Origin: Endomicrobiia bacterium
GTDB lineage: Bacteria; Elusimicrobiota; Endomicrobiia; DTEH01
Assembly (NCBI GenBank): GCA_025059805.1
Contig: JANXDG010000035.1
Span: 1 to 64,000 of the forward strand
Direction of reading: 5' to 3'
Length of the DNA stretch: 64,000 bases
Shown here: piece by piece, positions 1 through 8,537 of the stretch
How the letters are laid out: each line of letters starts with the position of its first letter
Position numbering within the stretch: the first letter of the stretch is position 1
Position numbers and translations under genes: made by a program
The notes under the pieces: model-generated
Databases searched by the model: none
What the model was told of the DNA's origin: nothing
Seen by the model: only the letters and a program-made list of their open reading frames with translations

Positions 1-449
1 TCCAACAACTCCTTGTCATCCATCAAATCTACCTTGTTTAAATATACAACCATCGCAGGTACCTCTACCTGACGAGCTAACAATATATGCTCCCTCGTCT
101 GCGGCATCGGTCCATCAGGCGCAGATACAACCAATATCGCACCATCCATCTGCGCCGCCCCAGTTATCATATTCTTTATGTAATCAGCATGACCTGGACA
201 ATCTATATGAGCATAATGCCGCTTGTCTGTCTCATACTCAACATGCGCTATAGATACTGTCAATATCTTGTCCTTGTCCCTAACAACTCCACCCTTCGCT
301 ATCTCAGCATAATCCATCTCTCTACTCCTACCCTGCTTTGCCAATACATGCGTTATCGCAGATGTCAACATCGTCTTACCATGATCTATATGCCCAATAG
401 TCCCTACATTTACATGAGGCTTAGTACGTTCAAACTTAGGCTTGCTCAT
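1..449 (-). CDS. tuf: Elongation factor Tu, N-terminal part (runs off left edge)
   Basis: Minus-strand translation [37 protein letters not shown]...[46 protein letters not shown]...NKVD; strong RBS AAGGAGG upstream. Not listed in the minus-strand ORF track because it is truncated. Confidence 0.97.
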   Translation of the reverse strand, partial: MSKPKFERTKPHVNVGTIGHIDHGKTMLTSAITHVLAKQGRSREMDYAEIAKGGVVRDKDKILTVSIAHVEYETDKRHYAHIDCPGHADYIKNMITGAAQMDGAILVVSAPDGPMPQTREHILLARQVEVPAMVVYLNKVDLMDDKELL

Positions 450-574
450 AAATTATTACCTCCTTTCTTCCCCGATTTAGCCGACGCGGGGTCGGTTTCT
501 GCTTGATAAATTAAAGAAAAATCTCTCACAGCATAACAAAACTAAATACTTAGTTTTCTCGCATTCACACAAAC

Positions 575-730
575 CTATGCTTTAACAAGTTTGTGTAGAG
601 TATGTTTCTTACATTTTTTACAATATTTGTTTAACTCAAGTTTAACTTCTTTTTTTCTGTTTGACGAAAAATAATAATTTCTTTCTTTACACACTGTACA
701 TTGAAAATAGGTGATAAAACGTTCTGCCAT
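575..730 (-). CDS. rpmG: 50S ribosomal protein L33
   Basis: 51 codons: [51 protein letters not shown], with paired CxxC motifs; RBS AGAAAGGAAG upstream. Below the ORF-track size cutoff. Confidence 0.92.
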   Translation of the reverse strand: MAERFITYFQCTVCKERNYYFSSNRKKEVKLELNKYCKKCKKHTLHKLVKA

Positions 731-804
731 AAGTGTTTCTTCCTTTCTCTAAATCTTATTCTTTATCCCTATATTTTTCTAAACCTTAGCTCAGTCAAAA
801 ATAA

Positions 805-2877
805 TTATTTCAAAAACGGCAGTATGCTGATTAACCACTCGTTAATTTTTATAAACAACCCACCAAAGACTAGTGATACTACTGACATAAGTTTAAGTAA
901 TATATTTAATGACGGTCCGGAAGTATCCTTAAACGGGTCGCCAACAGTATCGCCTACAACTGACGCTTTATGTGGTTCAGACCCTTTCCCGCCAAAGTTT
1001 CCTTCTTCAATATGTTTTTTAGCGTTATCCCAGGCACCGCCTGAATTCGCAAGATATATCGCTAACGGTACACCTGTAAGCAACGCACCTGCAAGAAATC
1101 CACCCAAGGATTCTTTGCCCAAAACAATACCTACTATTGCAGGAACTACTACTGCAGACAAACCTGGCAGTATCATTTTTTTCAATGCCGCCTGTGTTGT
1201 TATATCTACACATCGTGCAGAATCTGGCAACGCAGTGCCTTCAAGTAAACCAGGTATTTCTCTGAACTGTCTCCTAACTTCTTCTACTATAGAATATGCG
1301 GCACGTCCCACTGCCTGTAATGTTTTTGATATCAAAAAGAATGGTATCACACAACCAATAAACATCCCTGCGATAACTTTTGCATCAAGTATGTTTAACC
1401 CTTGCGCACCAAGACCTACAGTTTCAGCATATGCTGAGAACAAAGCTAATGCAGTGAGCGCAGCTGAACCTATAGCGAAACCTTTCCCTACGGCAGCTGT
1501 AGTGTTACCTACAGCATCAAGTCGTTCCGCCCTACGACGTACTTCTGCACCCATATGTGCCATTTCTGCAATACCGGCAGCGTTGTCAGCTATGGGACCG
1601 TAAGCGTCAATAGCAACTGTTGTACCGGTAAGAGCAAGCATACCAATAGCTGAAAGTGCTATACCAAACACACCTTGAAGTTTATACGCTATAACCGTAG
1701 CAATAGCTATCGCTACTAAAGGAACTACAGTTGACAACATTCCCACAGCTGTACCTTCAATGATAACAGTTGCGGGGCCTGTCCTTGCTTGCTCTGCAAC
1801 ACCGACTACAGTTTTACCCGAAGTATAATATTGTGCTGTGAAACCCACAAGCATACCAGCAGCAAGGCCTGACATCACTGCCCAGAATGCACCTATATCT
1901 TTGTATTTAGTAATTACTATTACTAACGATAAAACTGTAAAAATTACTAAACTTGCGATAAGTCCTTTATTAAGCACGACTTGTGGATCTTCATCTTTTT
2001 TTGTCCTGACAAAAAACACAGAGATTGCCGAGGATATAAGTCCTGCTACTGCTAAAAGTAAACACAACATCGCAGAATCTATACGTCTTAAGTTGAATAC
2101 CGCTATAATTAATCCTGAAACTATTGCACCAACATAAGATTCGTAAAGGTCAGCACCCATACCTGCAACATCGCCAACGTTGTCACCAACATTGTCCGCA
2201 ATAACAGCAGGATTTCTTGGGTCATCCTCAGGTATGCCTTTTTCAACTTTACCTACGAGGTCAGCACCAACATCTGCTGCTTTCGTATAAATTCCTCCGC
2301 CAACACGTGCAAATAACGCTATTGAACTTGCACCCATTGAGAAACCTACTATCATAGCGGTTGCTTCAGATACTGCTTGGGTTAAATCAGAACCTGTTGT
2401 TAGTAAGTACCAAATAAATGCTATGTATACTAATGACAAACCTAACAATCCTAACCCTACCACTGAAAGACCCATCACCGCACCACCTGGAAATGCAATA
2501 CCTAACGCATCGTTAAACGATAACTCACATTTTTTTGCAGTACGTGAAGAAGATAATGTTGAAATATTCATTCCAATGACACCGGCAAGCATTGAACATA
2601 TCGCACCGATAATAAACGCTATTGCAGTTTTCTTTGCTATACCAAAGAAGATAATAATGAACAGTGCTACTAAGAAATAAGAAACAGTTTTATATTCTCT
2701 TGACAGGAACGCAATCGCACCTTTACGGACAAGACCAGCGATGGTTTGCATTCGTTCAGTTCCCGGATCAGCAGATAAAACCCTGCGAGACAAGTACCAC
2801 ACGAATAACATTCCTGCTATCCCACTTAGTAGCGTCACCGGCAGTGTTGTTAGTTGTTGTATTATTGTTTGTATCAT
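805..2877 (-). CDS. hppA: Membrane-bound ion-pumping pyrophosphatase, K+-dependent type
   Basis: PPase motifs (DVGADLVGKVE, DNVGDNVGDVAGMGADLYESY, GNTTAAVGKGFAIGSAAL, GDTVGDPFKDTSGPSLNILLKL). Start set at MIQTIIQQL, preceded by AAGGAGG, rather than the longer ORF start at 2967. Confidence 0.95.
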   Translation of the reverse strand: MIQTIIQQLTTLPVTLLSGIAGMLFVWYLSRRVLSADPGTERMQTIAGLVRKGAIAFLSREYKTVSYFLVALFIIIFFGIAKKTAIAFIIGAICSMLAGVIGMNISTLSSSRTAKKCELSFNDALGIAFPGGAVMGLSVVGLGLLGLSLVYIAFIWYLLTTGSDLTQAVSEATAMIVGFSMGASSIALFARVGGGIYTKAADVGADLVGKVEKGIPEDDPRNPAVIADNVGDNVGDVAGMGADLYESYVGAIVSGLIIAVFNLRRIDSAMLCLLLAVAGLISSAISVFFVRTKKDEDPQVVLNKGLIASLVIFTVLSLVIVITKYKDIGAFWAVMSGLAAGMLVGFTAQYYTSGKTVVGVAEQARTGPATVIIEGTAVGMLSTVVPLVAIAIATVIAYKLQGVFGIALSAIGMLALTGTTVAIDAYGPIADNAAGIAEMAHMGAEVRRRAERLDAVGNTTAAVGKGFAIGSAALTALALFSAYAETVGLGAQGLNILDAKVIAGMFIGCVIPFFLISKTLQAVGRAAYSIVEEVRRQFREIPGLLEGTALPDSARCVDITTQAALKKMILPGLSAVVVPAIVGIVLGKESLGGFLAGALLTGVPLAIYLANSGGAWDNAKKHIEEGNFGGKGSEPHKASVVGDTVGDPFKDTSGPSLNILLKLMSVVSLVFGGLFIKINEWLISILPFLK

Positions 2878-2980
2878 TTTTACCTCCTTCTTAATGAATA
2901 AATTTTTCTTGATCTGACTCTGTTTATCACCTGAAGAACAAGTTTTTTTAGTGTGTCTGTAAAACAAAAATTACAGCTTC

Positions 2981-3050
2981 GGGGGCAGAAGGATTTGAAC
3001 CCTCAAGACCGGTTTTGGAGACCGGCAGTTTACCGTTAGCTTATGCCCCC
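2981..3050 (-). tRNA. tRNA-Trp (CCA anticodon)
   Basis: Minus strand GGGGGCA...CCGGT-CTCCAAA-ACCGG...GGTTCAAATCC...TGCCCCC; 7-bp acceptor, anticodon loop CTCCAAA, T-arm TTCAAAT. Confidence 0.9.
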
Positions 3051-3066
3051 GTAAGAAAGTTTTCAA

Positions 3067-3519
3067 TTATTCCTCTTTGTTTTTTTGTCCCAACAAAGAA
3101 CTAACATCAAGACCAAGCTGTTTTGCTAACGCATAAAGTATTTGCTCGGGTTTACAATAGCCAAATTTAACAAGTATTTCACCAAGTTTTTCTTTATATC
3201 TGTTTTGTATTTCAACAGCTTCTTTAAGTTGTTCTTCAGTGATAATTTTTTCTTCAACAAGGATTGAACCTAAAAGTTTCTGTTGTGTAAGTTGCGATAA
3301 TATTTCTTTGCCAACAAACCTTTGTTGTGACGAAAACTCAACAAAGTTTAGTTTTGTCCTGTATAATATACCATTTGTGTCAATCCCGGAAAGTTCAAAC
3401 GACAACGGGATACGATTATGTTTTCTCTCACGCGCAACAATACTTAACATTTGCTCAATATTATTACATTCAACTGTTTTACCATCAGCGAACATAACTT
3501 TGCATTCAAGTAATTTCAT
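3067..3519 (-). CDS. Stand-alone GspE/PilB N-terminal (MshEN-like) domain protein
   Basis: C-terminal half LLGSILVEEKIITEEQLKEAVEIQ...KLGEILVKFGYCKPEQILYALAKQLGLD resembles the duplicated T2SSE_N/MshEN motif; no ATPase domain. Confidence 0.7.
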   Translation of the reverse strand: MKLLECKVMFADGKTVECNNIEQMLSIVARERKHNRIPLSFELSGIDTNGILYRTKLNFVEFSSQQRFVGKEILSQLTQQKLLGSILVEEKIITEEQLKEAVEIQNRYKEKLGEILVKFGYCKPEQILYALAKQLGLDVSSLLGQKNKEE

Positions 3520-3544
3520 AAATTAAGATGGATTCTTTCTCACA

Positions 3545-3847
3545 TTATTTCACAATGCATTTTACAACTTCTGATTTTTTCAAAGTACGGTTTTTCTCAG
3601 GGTCAACAAGTCGTGCAACAAGAGTGTGTTTACCTGTTTGCATATTATGCCAATCATACCACCAGTATCCTACTGAATGCCGGCACTTAACGAAAGGTGC
3701 GCCGTCTATTGAAAGTTCTACTAAACCTTTATTTGGTGTGCCGATACGAACAGCGTAGTGTGCTTTGTATGTTATAACTTCACCATCCTTGGGATGGTCA
3801 ATAACTATTTCGTATTTTGGTTTCCTACCAGAAGTTTTCTTTTTCAT
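3545..3847 (-). CDS. Small Ig-like/beta-sandwich protein of unknown function
   Basis: 100 aa: YEIVIDHPKDGEVITYKAHYAVRIGTPNKGLVELSIDGAPFVKCRHSVGYWWYDWHNMQTGKHTLVARLVD, resembling bacterial Ig-like folds; tightly spaced operon position. Confidence 0.55.
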   Translation of the reverse strand: MKKKTSGRKPKYEIVIDHPKDGEVITYKAHYAVRIGTPNKGLVELSIDGAPFVKCRHSVGYWWYDWHNMQTGKHTLVARLVDPEKNRTLKKSEVVKCIVK

Positions 3848-3872
3848 AATTTCTTTCTCCTATCACAGAGTG

Positions 3873-4439
3873 TTATTTTTCTCTCACTACATATAATTTT
3901 TCTTCAGGAATTTTTTTATCAATATGTTCAAGCATTATACGTATTGCACGAAATTCTTCAACCATGGTTCTGTCAATACGGTCCAAAATTTCTGCTTGCC
4001 GTGCTAAAGTTTGGTCCATTTTGTTTAACATCTCCGCCTGTCTGTCTAACATTTCTATTTGACGATTTTGAGTATCATTTATTTTGTTTAACATTTCTGT
4101 TTGACGGTTTTGAGTATCATCGATTTTTTTCAAAACTTCAGTTTGTTTGTTTAGAAGTTCTATTTGACGATTTTGAGTATCGTCTATTTTGCTTAATATC
4201 TCGCTTTGTTTGTTTAACATTTCACCTTGCTTGTTTAACATTTCAGTTAGTTTATTCAAAGTTTCATTTTGCTTGTTTAACGTTTCAGTTTGTTTATCAA
4301 CAACAGTTGCAATATATTTAGTTATCTGTGATGTCTCATAAATTATCTTTTTTGTGCCGTTAAACACAACGATTGCAACACCTGAGATACTTGCAACCGT
4401 ACCAACTATGGTTATAACGACACCTAGTATAGGATCCAT
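3873..4439 (-). CDS. Membrane-anchored heptad-repeat coiled-coil protein
   Basis: N-terminal TM (ILGVVITIVGTVASISGVAIVVFNGT), then tandem repeats LNKQxExLNKxxEMLNKIDDTQNRQ. Confidence 0.7.
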   Translation of the reverse strand: MDPILGVVITIVGTVASISGVAIVVFNGTKKIIYETSQITKYIATVVDKQTETLNKQNETLNKLTEMLNKQGEMLNKQSEILSKIDDTQNRQIELLNKQTEVLKKIDDTQNRQTEMLNKINDTQNRQIEMLDRQAEMLNKMDQTLARQAEILDRIDRTMVEEFRAIRIMLEHIDKKIPEEKLYVVREK

Positions 4440-4453
4440 TACTTTGTCAACCC

Positions 4454-5026
4454 TTAGGGTTCAGTTAGTTTGATACGAATTCTATTTATGTAACTCTCAA
4501 TTTCTGTTTTGTGTTTAACAAGATCTTTTTTATTTTCTATTCTTCTTAAATAAAGATTGTCATCAACGAAAAAGTTAAAATTAAAAATATCAAAAAAATA
4601 TTTCATTGTCAAGTTTATACCAGTAAAAAGCTTTTCACCTTTCGTCGCACCGATGCATATTACTGAACCAAACCTATTTGGCAGGGTTAAATTTTTAAGC
4701 ACATACTTTCGTACCCAGTATGGTTGACATCTGTCTATCATAACTTTTGCGTAACCCGGTATGTGGTAAAAATATACAGGAGTTACAAAAATTAAACCGT
4801 CACAATGTTCAAATTCGTTATACAAAATTTGCATATCATCATACAGTTTGCATTTACCATATTTGTAACAGTAATTATAACAGCCAGCACAAGGTGAAAT
4901 TTTAAATTTGTGAAGATTAACAACCTGTAGGTTTATCTTTTTGTGAAGACAATTGTAAATTTTTTTAGTAAGTTCACTGCTACTACCCTGTCTATTTGGG
5001 CTAACATTTAATAGTAGAAGATTCAT
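4454..5026 (-). CDS. Flavodoxin-fold NAD(P)H-dependent FMN reductase-like protein
   Basis: MNLLLLNVSPNRQGSSSELTKKI...CAGCYNYCYKYGKCKLYDDMQILYNEFEHCDGLIFVTPVYFYHIPGYAKVMIDRC. Confidence 0.85.
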   Translation of the reverse strand: MNLLLLNVSPNRQGSSSELTKKIYNCLHKKINLQVVNLHKFKISPCAGCYNYCYKYGKCKLYDDMQILYNEFEHCDGLIFVTPVYFYHIPGYAKVMIDRCQPYWVRKYVLKNLTLPNRFGSVICIGATKGEKLFTGINLTMKYFFDIFNFNFFVDDNLYLRRIENKKDLVKHKTEIESYINRIRIKLTEP

Positions 5027-5040
5027 TTGAGGTAAGAAAT

Positions 5041-6270
5041 TTATGCTCCGTATTTGTCAAGTTTACCTGCATACGCCATTGCTAATGGTAAAATTTTTGT
5101 CATATGAACTATACCTAGCATACCACGGGAAAATTCTTGTTCAGTAAACATTTTGACGTTATTTCTTGGCGTTGGTGGATTTTTTGACCAGAGCGCTACA
5201 GGTACTGGATGCCAAGAATGTCCTTTGTTAACCGCAGGTGTTGAGTGGTCACCTGTTACTACTAAAACATCAGGTTGTAATGACAAAATTTCAGGTATAA
5301 TTTTATCAATTTCTTCAATTTTTTTAACTTTACCGTCAAAATTGCCATCTTCGCCAAGTTTGTCTGTATCTTTGATGTGTAGATAATAGAAATCATATGG
5401 CTGTGTAAATAATTCTTTTAGTTTGTTAACTTCATCCTGTATAGTTTCACAACCATGTATAACTTGCATACCAACAACCTGTGCTAAACCTTTATACATA
5501 GGATAAACAGCAATTGCTGCAGGTGTCAACTTATACACTTCTTGCATCTTTGGCATATTAGGAAATTTTGCAAAACCTCGTAGAAGTACATAGTTTGCTT
5601 TAGGTTCATCTTTCAATAATCGTGCAACTTCTTCTATAAATTTGTTGACAACTTCAGTTGTGAATTTTGCCTGAACAGTATCTACTGTTGGCTGTATCTT
5701 ATGTGGCTTATTACCTTCTTTATGCGGATCGTTCTCTGTAATATTTTCTACAAGGTCAGGATGACGAAATACACCTGCAAACCTATGCTCTTTACCAGGT
5801 TTAAGCAGTATTTCAACATTATCAATCCGAGATATATTTTTTTGAATTTTTCCTACAAGACGGACAGTTTCTTCTGTTGGTATTCTTCCTGCACGACGAT
5901 CTGTTATTATTCCGTTACTATCAATCGTAGCAAAATTACCACGGAACGCAAGGTCGTTCTCAGTAAGTTCCATACCTAAACCTAAAACTTCAAGTACACC
6001 ACGACCTATTAAGTATTTTACAGGATCGTAACCAAACAACGATAGATGTCCAGGACCGCTACCAGGTGTGATACCAAAATCTACAGGTACTGCAAGACCA
6101 CATAGAGACTCACTTGCAAGTTTGTCAAGGTTAGGATGTACTGCAACTTCAAGTTCTGTTTTACCAGTAGATGGTTCAGTTGCACCACCTAACCCGTCAA
6201 TAACTAAAAAAATTATTTTTTTCTCATTTTTTAAAGTTAATGTCTTAAGTAGCTCCAGATTATCCTCCAT
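5041..6270 (-). CDS. apgM: 2,3-bisphosphoglycerate-independent phosphoglycerate mutase, archaeal type
   Basis: KIIFLVIDGLGGATEP...GITPGSGPGHLSLFGYDP...RGNFATID...DRRAGRI...DHSTPAVNKGHSWHPVPVALWS: ApgM family motifs. Confidence 0.93.
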   Translation of the reverse strand: MEDNLELLKTLTLKNEKKIIFLVIDGLGGATEPSTGKTELEVAVHPNLDKLASESLCGLAVPVDFGITPGSGPGHLSLFGYDPVKYLIGRGVLEVLGLGMELTENDLAFRGNFATIDSNGIITDRRAGRIPTEETVRLVGKIQKNISRIDNVEILLKPGKEHRFAGVFRHPDLVENITENDPHKEGNKPHKIQPTVDTVQAKFTTEVVNKFIEEVARLLKDEPKANYVLLRGFAKFPNMPKMQEVYKLTPAAIAVYPMYKGLAQVVGMQVIHGCETIQDEVNKLKELFTQPYDFYYLHIKDTDKLGEDGNFDGKVKKIEEIDKIIPEILSLQPDVLVVTGDHSTPAVNKGHSWHPVPVALWSKNPPTPRNNVKMFTEQEFSRGMLGIVHMTKILPLAMAYAGKLDKYGA

Positions 6271-6340
6271 TATTGTACTCCTTTCTCAAAACAAATTTTT
6301 TTCAGAAAAAATTGTGTCCATCAAGTTATAATTTTCTTTG

Positions 6341-7540
6341 TTACCACTGAATAGTTATTGCCCTTGTAGGACAGATTGATACACATAACCCACAAGCTTG
6401 ACATTTGTTTTTATCTATAAAACATACTTCATAGAACTCATCTTTCTTCTTAAATGATATCGCACCGTACACACAAGATGGTTCACAGGAATGACATCCT
6501 TTACAAAGTTTTTCGTCAACTTTTGAATAACCACCTTTTGTACGTACTTTTTGTCCTTTACCGATTTTCTTGATATACAACCTATGAACCTCTTTCAGTG
6601 AATAAATCTTATGTTCTTTCATCCAATCAACTAATTCGTTTAAGATACGAGTGTAAACTTTTGGTCCTTCAAGTATAGCAGCGGTACAAATCTGTACTGC
6701 AGTTGCACCTGCCATTATATGTTCAATAACATCTTTCCCCGAAAATATACCACCTACACCTATCACTGGTATTTTAACATTACGTGCAATATCAAACACA
6801 CAACGTACCGCCAAGGGTTTTATTGGCACACCTGAGATCCATCCGTAGCCAAATTTAGAACCAAGCAACGGTTTGCAGGTTTCAATATCAAAATGTAATG
6901 TTGGACCGAAAGAGTTAATAGCAACGATACCGTCACAACCTGCAGATTCTGCTTCTTTCGCCTGCTGAATTAAAGTTTCAGGATTATGAGGTGAAAGTTT
7001 TGCAAAAACCAACCCTTTGAAAAATTTTTTTATAGTTTTTGTAATATCACGGATGAGACCCGGCTGGATGTAATGTGTTGAAAATTCAATACCGTCAATA
7101 AAACCTAAAGCTGCAATTTTTGGTATTATGATTTTCATATCCTGAGGTGTATATCCAACAGATGCTATTATAGGCAAAGAAGCTTTACGTGCAATATGAT
7201 ATTCTTTTTCAAGCCATTCTTCTAATGTTTTCTCTGTCCACAATTCTGTATTAAGCATACCTGATTTTGTTTGTAATTCTGATTTTGTTATCTTGTAAGT
7301 ATTACCATTAATAGAGATATATTGATAAGTTGTAAGCATTGCACGGTCAACTACCATCATATTTGGTCGTGGTACAGGCGCTGGTTTCACAGATACTGTT
7401 TTACATACGATACAACCAACGCCTGCATCTGCTGCTTTTAGTAAAGTTTCGCCGTCACGAGATGAGGGTCCCGCAGCTGGCATAAGCGGATTTTTAAGTT
7501 TTAACCCTGCAAGGTTTACTGATAAGTCAATTTGTTTCAT
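6341..7540 (-). CDS. Dihydroorotate dehydrogenase/dihydropyrimidine dehydrogenase PreA-like flavoprotein with C-terminal 2x[4Fe-4S]
   Basis: DLSVNLAGLKLKNPLMPAAGPSS...; C-terminal CKGCHSCEPSC and CQACGLCVSICP. Confidence 0.85.
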   Translation of the reverse strand: MKQIDLSVNLAGLKLKNPLMPAAGPSSRDGETLLKAADAGVGCIVCKTVSVKPAPVPRPNMMVVDRAMLTTYQYISINGNTYKITKSELQTKSGMLNTELWTEKTLEEWLEKEYHIARKASLPIIASVGYTPQDMKIIIPKIAALGFIDGIEFSTHYIQPGLIRDITKTIKKFFKGLVFAKLSPHNPETLIQQAKEAESAGCDGIVAINSFGPTLHFDIETCKPLLGSKFGYGWISGVPIKPLAVRCVFDIARNVKIPVIGVGGIFSGKDVIEHIMAGATAVQICTAAILEGPKVYTRILNELVDWMKEHKIYSLKEVHRLYIKKIGKGQKVRTKGGYSKVDEKLCKGCHSCEPSCVYGAISFKKKDEFYEVCFIDKNKCQACGLCVSICPTRAITIQW

Positions 7541-7562
7541 ACAAAATCATCTCCTTCTTCTC

Positions 7563-8510
7563 TTAAATTTTAATTGTCGCATAACAAACAAAACAGTCTT
7601 GCTGAGCTATTTTAATTTGCTCTTTAATCTTATCTGTTATTCCTTTAATCAACTCAATCTCAAATTTTTCATCATCTAATACATTAACAATAGGTGTGTC
7701 AAAACGTCTGCAGGGATAAATTGTACCGTCACAAAGTATCGCGAAACCATCTCTACCAAAAATACATTCTGCAACTAGTACTTCTATTGATTCAAGTTTA
7801 AAGTCATCTTTATAGTTGTTTCTCAGTTTAACTGCTGGATAATATTTCAAAATATCGTAATCAACATCTAAAACTTCAGCAAGTTTTTTATAAAACATAA
7901 GTATTTTTTCATTCGGTAAAAGTTCATGTTTTAATTTTTTTGCCTCACCTACAGGAATAAATCGTTCAAATACAATTTCGTAAATACCTTTGCTGAAAAA
8001 AAAGTTAATGAACTCTTCAAATTGGTCTATTAAACTATGTATATTAGAATTCAACAATGTTGTCATCAATCCAATTTTGTAATTATAAACTAATTGTTCA
8101 AGATTTTTTGTAACTTTTTTAAAAACCGAATTGCCACGTATAAGGTCGTTAATTTCACGTTGATGACTTTCCAACGAAACATACAACATATTCAACTTTG
8201 ATATCGTCTGCAGAATAGAATCTGGAATAATAGTACCATTTGTTATAAAATTTATGGTTTTGACAGCGTCAATATTATCAAGATATAAAGCAAGATCGTA
8301 CACTTCTGGTTTTAAAAACGGTTCACCACCAGTTAATGTTATAATTAAACTACGTCCTGAATTATTAGCAAACTTTATAATTTTGTTTGCTAAAGATATT
8401 AATTCGTCAAACCCCAACTCTTTTCTGTAAGGTTCACGGTAGCAATGTGTACATTTAAGATTACATCGTTCTGTTATGTGCCATTGGATATGGAAAAGTT
8501 TATTGTTCAT
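7563..8510 (-). CDS. Radical SAM/SPASM-like protein, AOR cofactor-modifying (Cmo)-like
   Basis: ITERCNLKCTHCYREPY (CxxxCxxC) with GGEP motif (TLTGGEPFL), C-terminal Cys-rich region CIFGRDGFAILCDGTIYPCRR...CFVC; directly downstream of an AOR gene. Confidence 0.82.
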   Translation of the reverse strand: MNNKLFHIQWHITERCNLKCTHCYREPYRKELGFDELISLANKIIKFANNSGRSLIITLTGGEPFLKPEVYDLALYLDNIDAVKTINFITNGTIIPDSILQTISKLNMLYVSLESHQREINDLIRGNSVFKKVTKNLEQLVYNYKIGLMTTLLNSNIHSLIDQFEEFINFFFSKGIYEIVFERFIPVGEAKKLKHELLPNEKILMFYKKLAEVLDVDYDILKYYPAVKLRNNYKDDFKLESIEVLVAECIFGRDGFAILCDGTIYPCRRFDTPIVNVLDDEKFEIELIKGITDKIKEQIKIAQQDCFVCYATIKI

Positions 8511-8537
8511 AGCTTACCGTTTGGCAAATATAAATTC

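Noticed and set aside
87-506. 139-aa plus-strand ORF
   Set aside because: Antisense to tuf, which is unambiguous.
701-1603. 300-aa plus-strand ORF
   Set aside because: Lies antisense to the well-supported hppA and rpmG genes; low-complexity Pro/Ser/Ala translation typical of a shadow ORF.
4040-4310. Repeats as a possible CRISPR array
   Set aside because: Units are contiguous, in frame and encode heptads; there are no unique spacers. No CRISPR array was seen anywhere in the window.
3758-4321. 187-aa plus-strand ORF with repeating FDDFEYxxFCLTF units
   Set aside because: Antisense reading of the heptad repeats in the 3873-4439 minus-strand gene; apparent repeats are a by-product.
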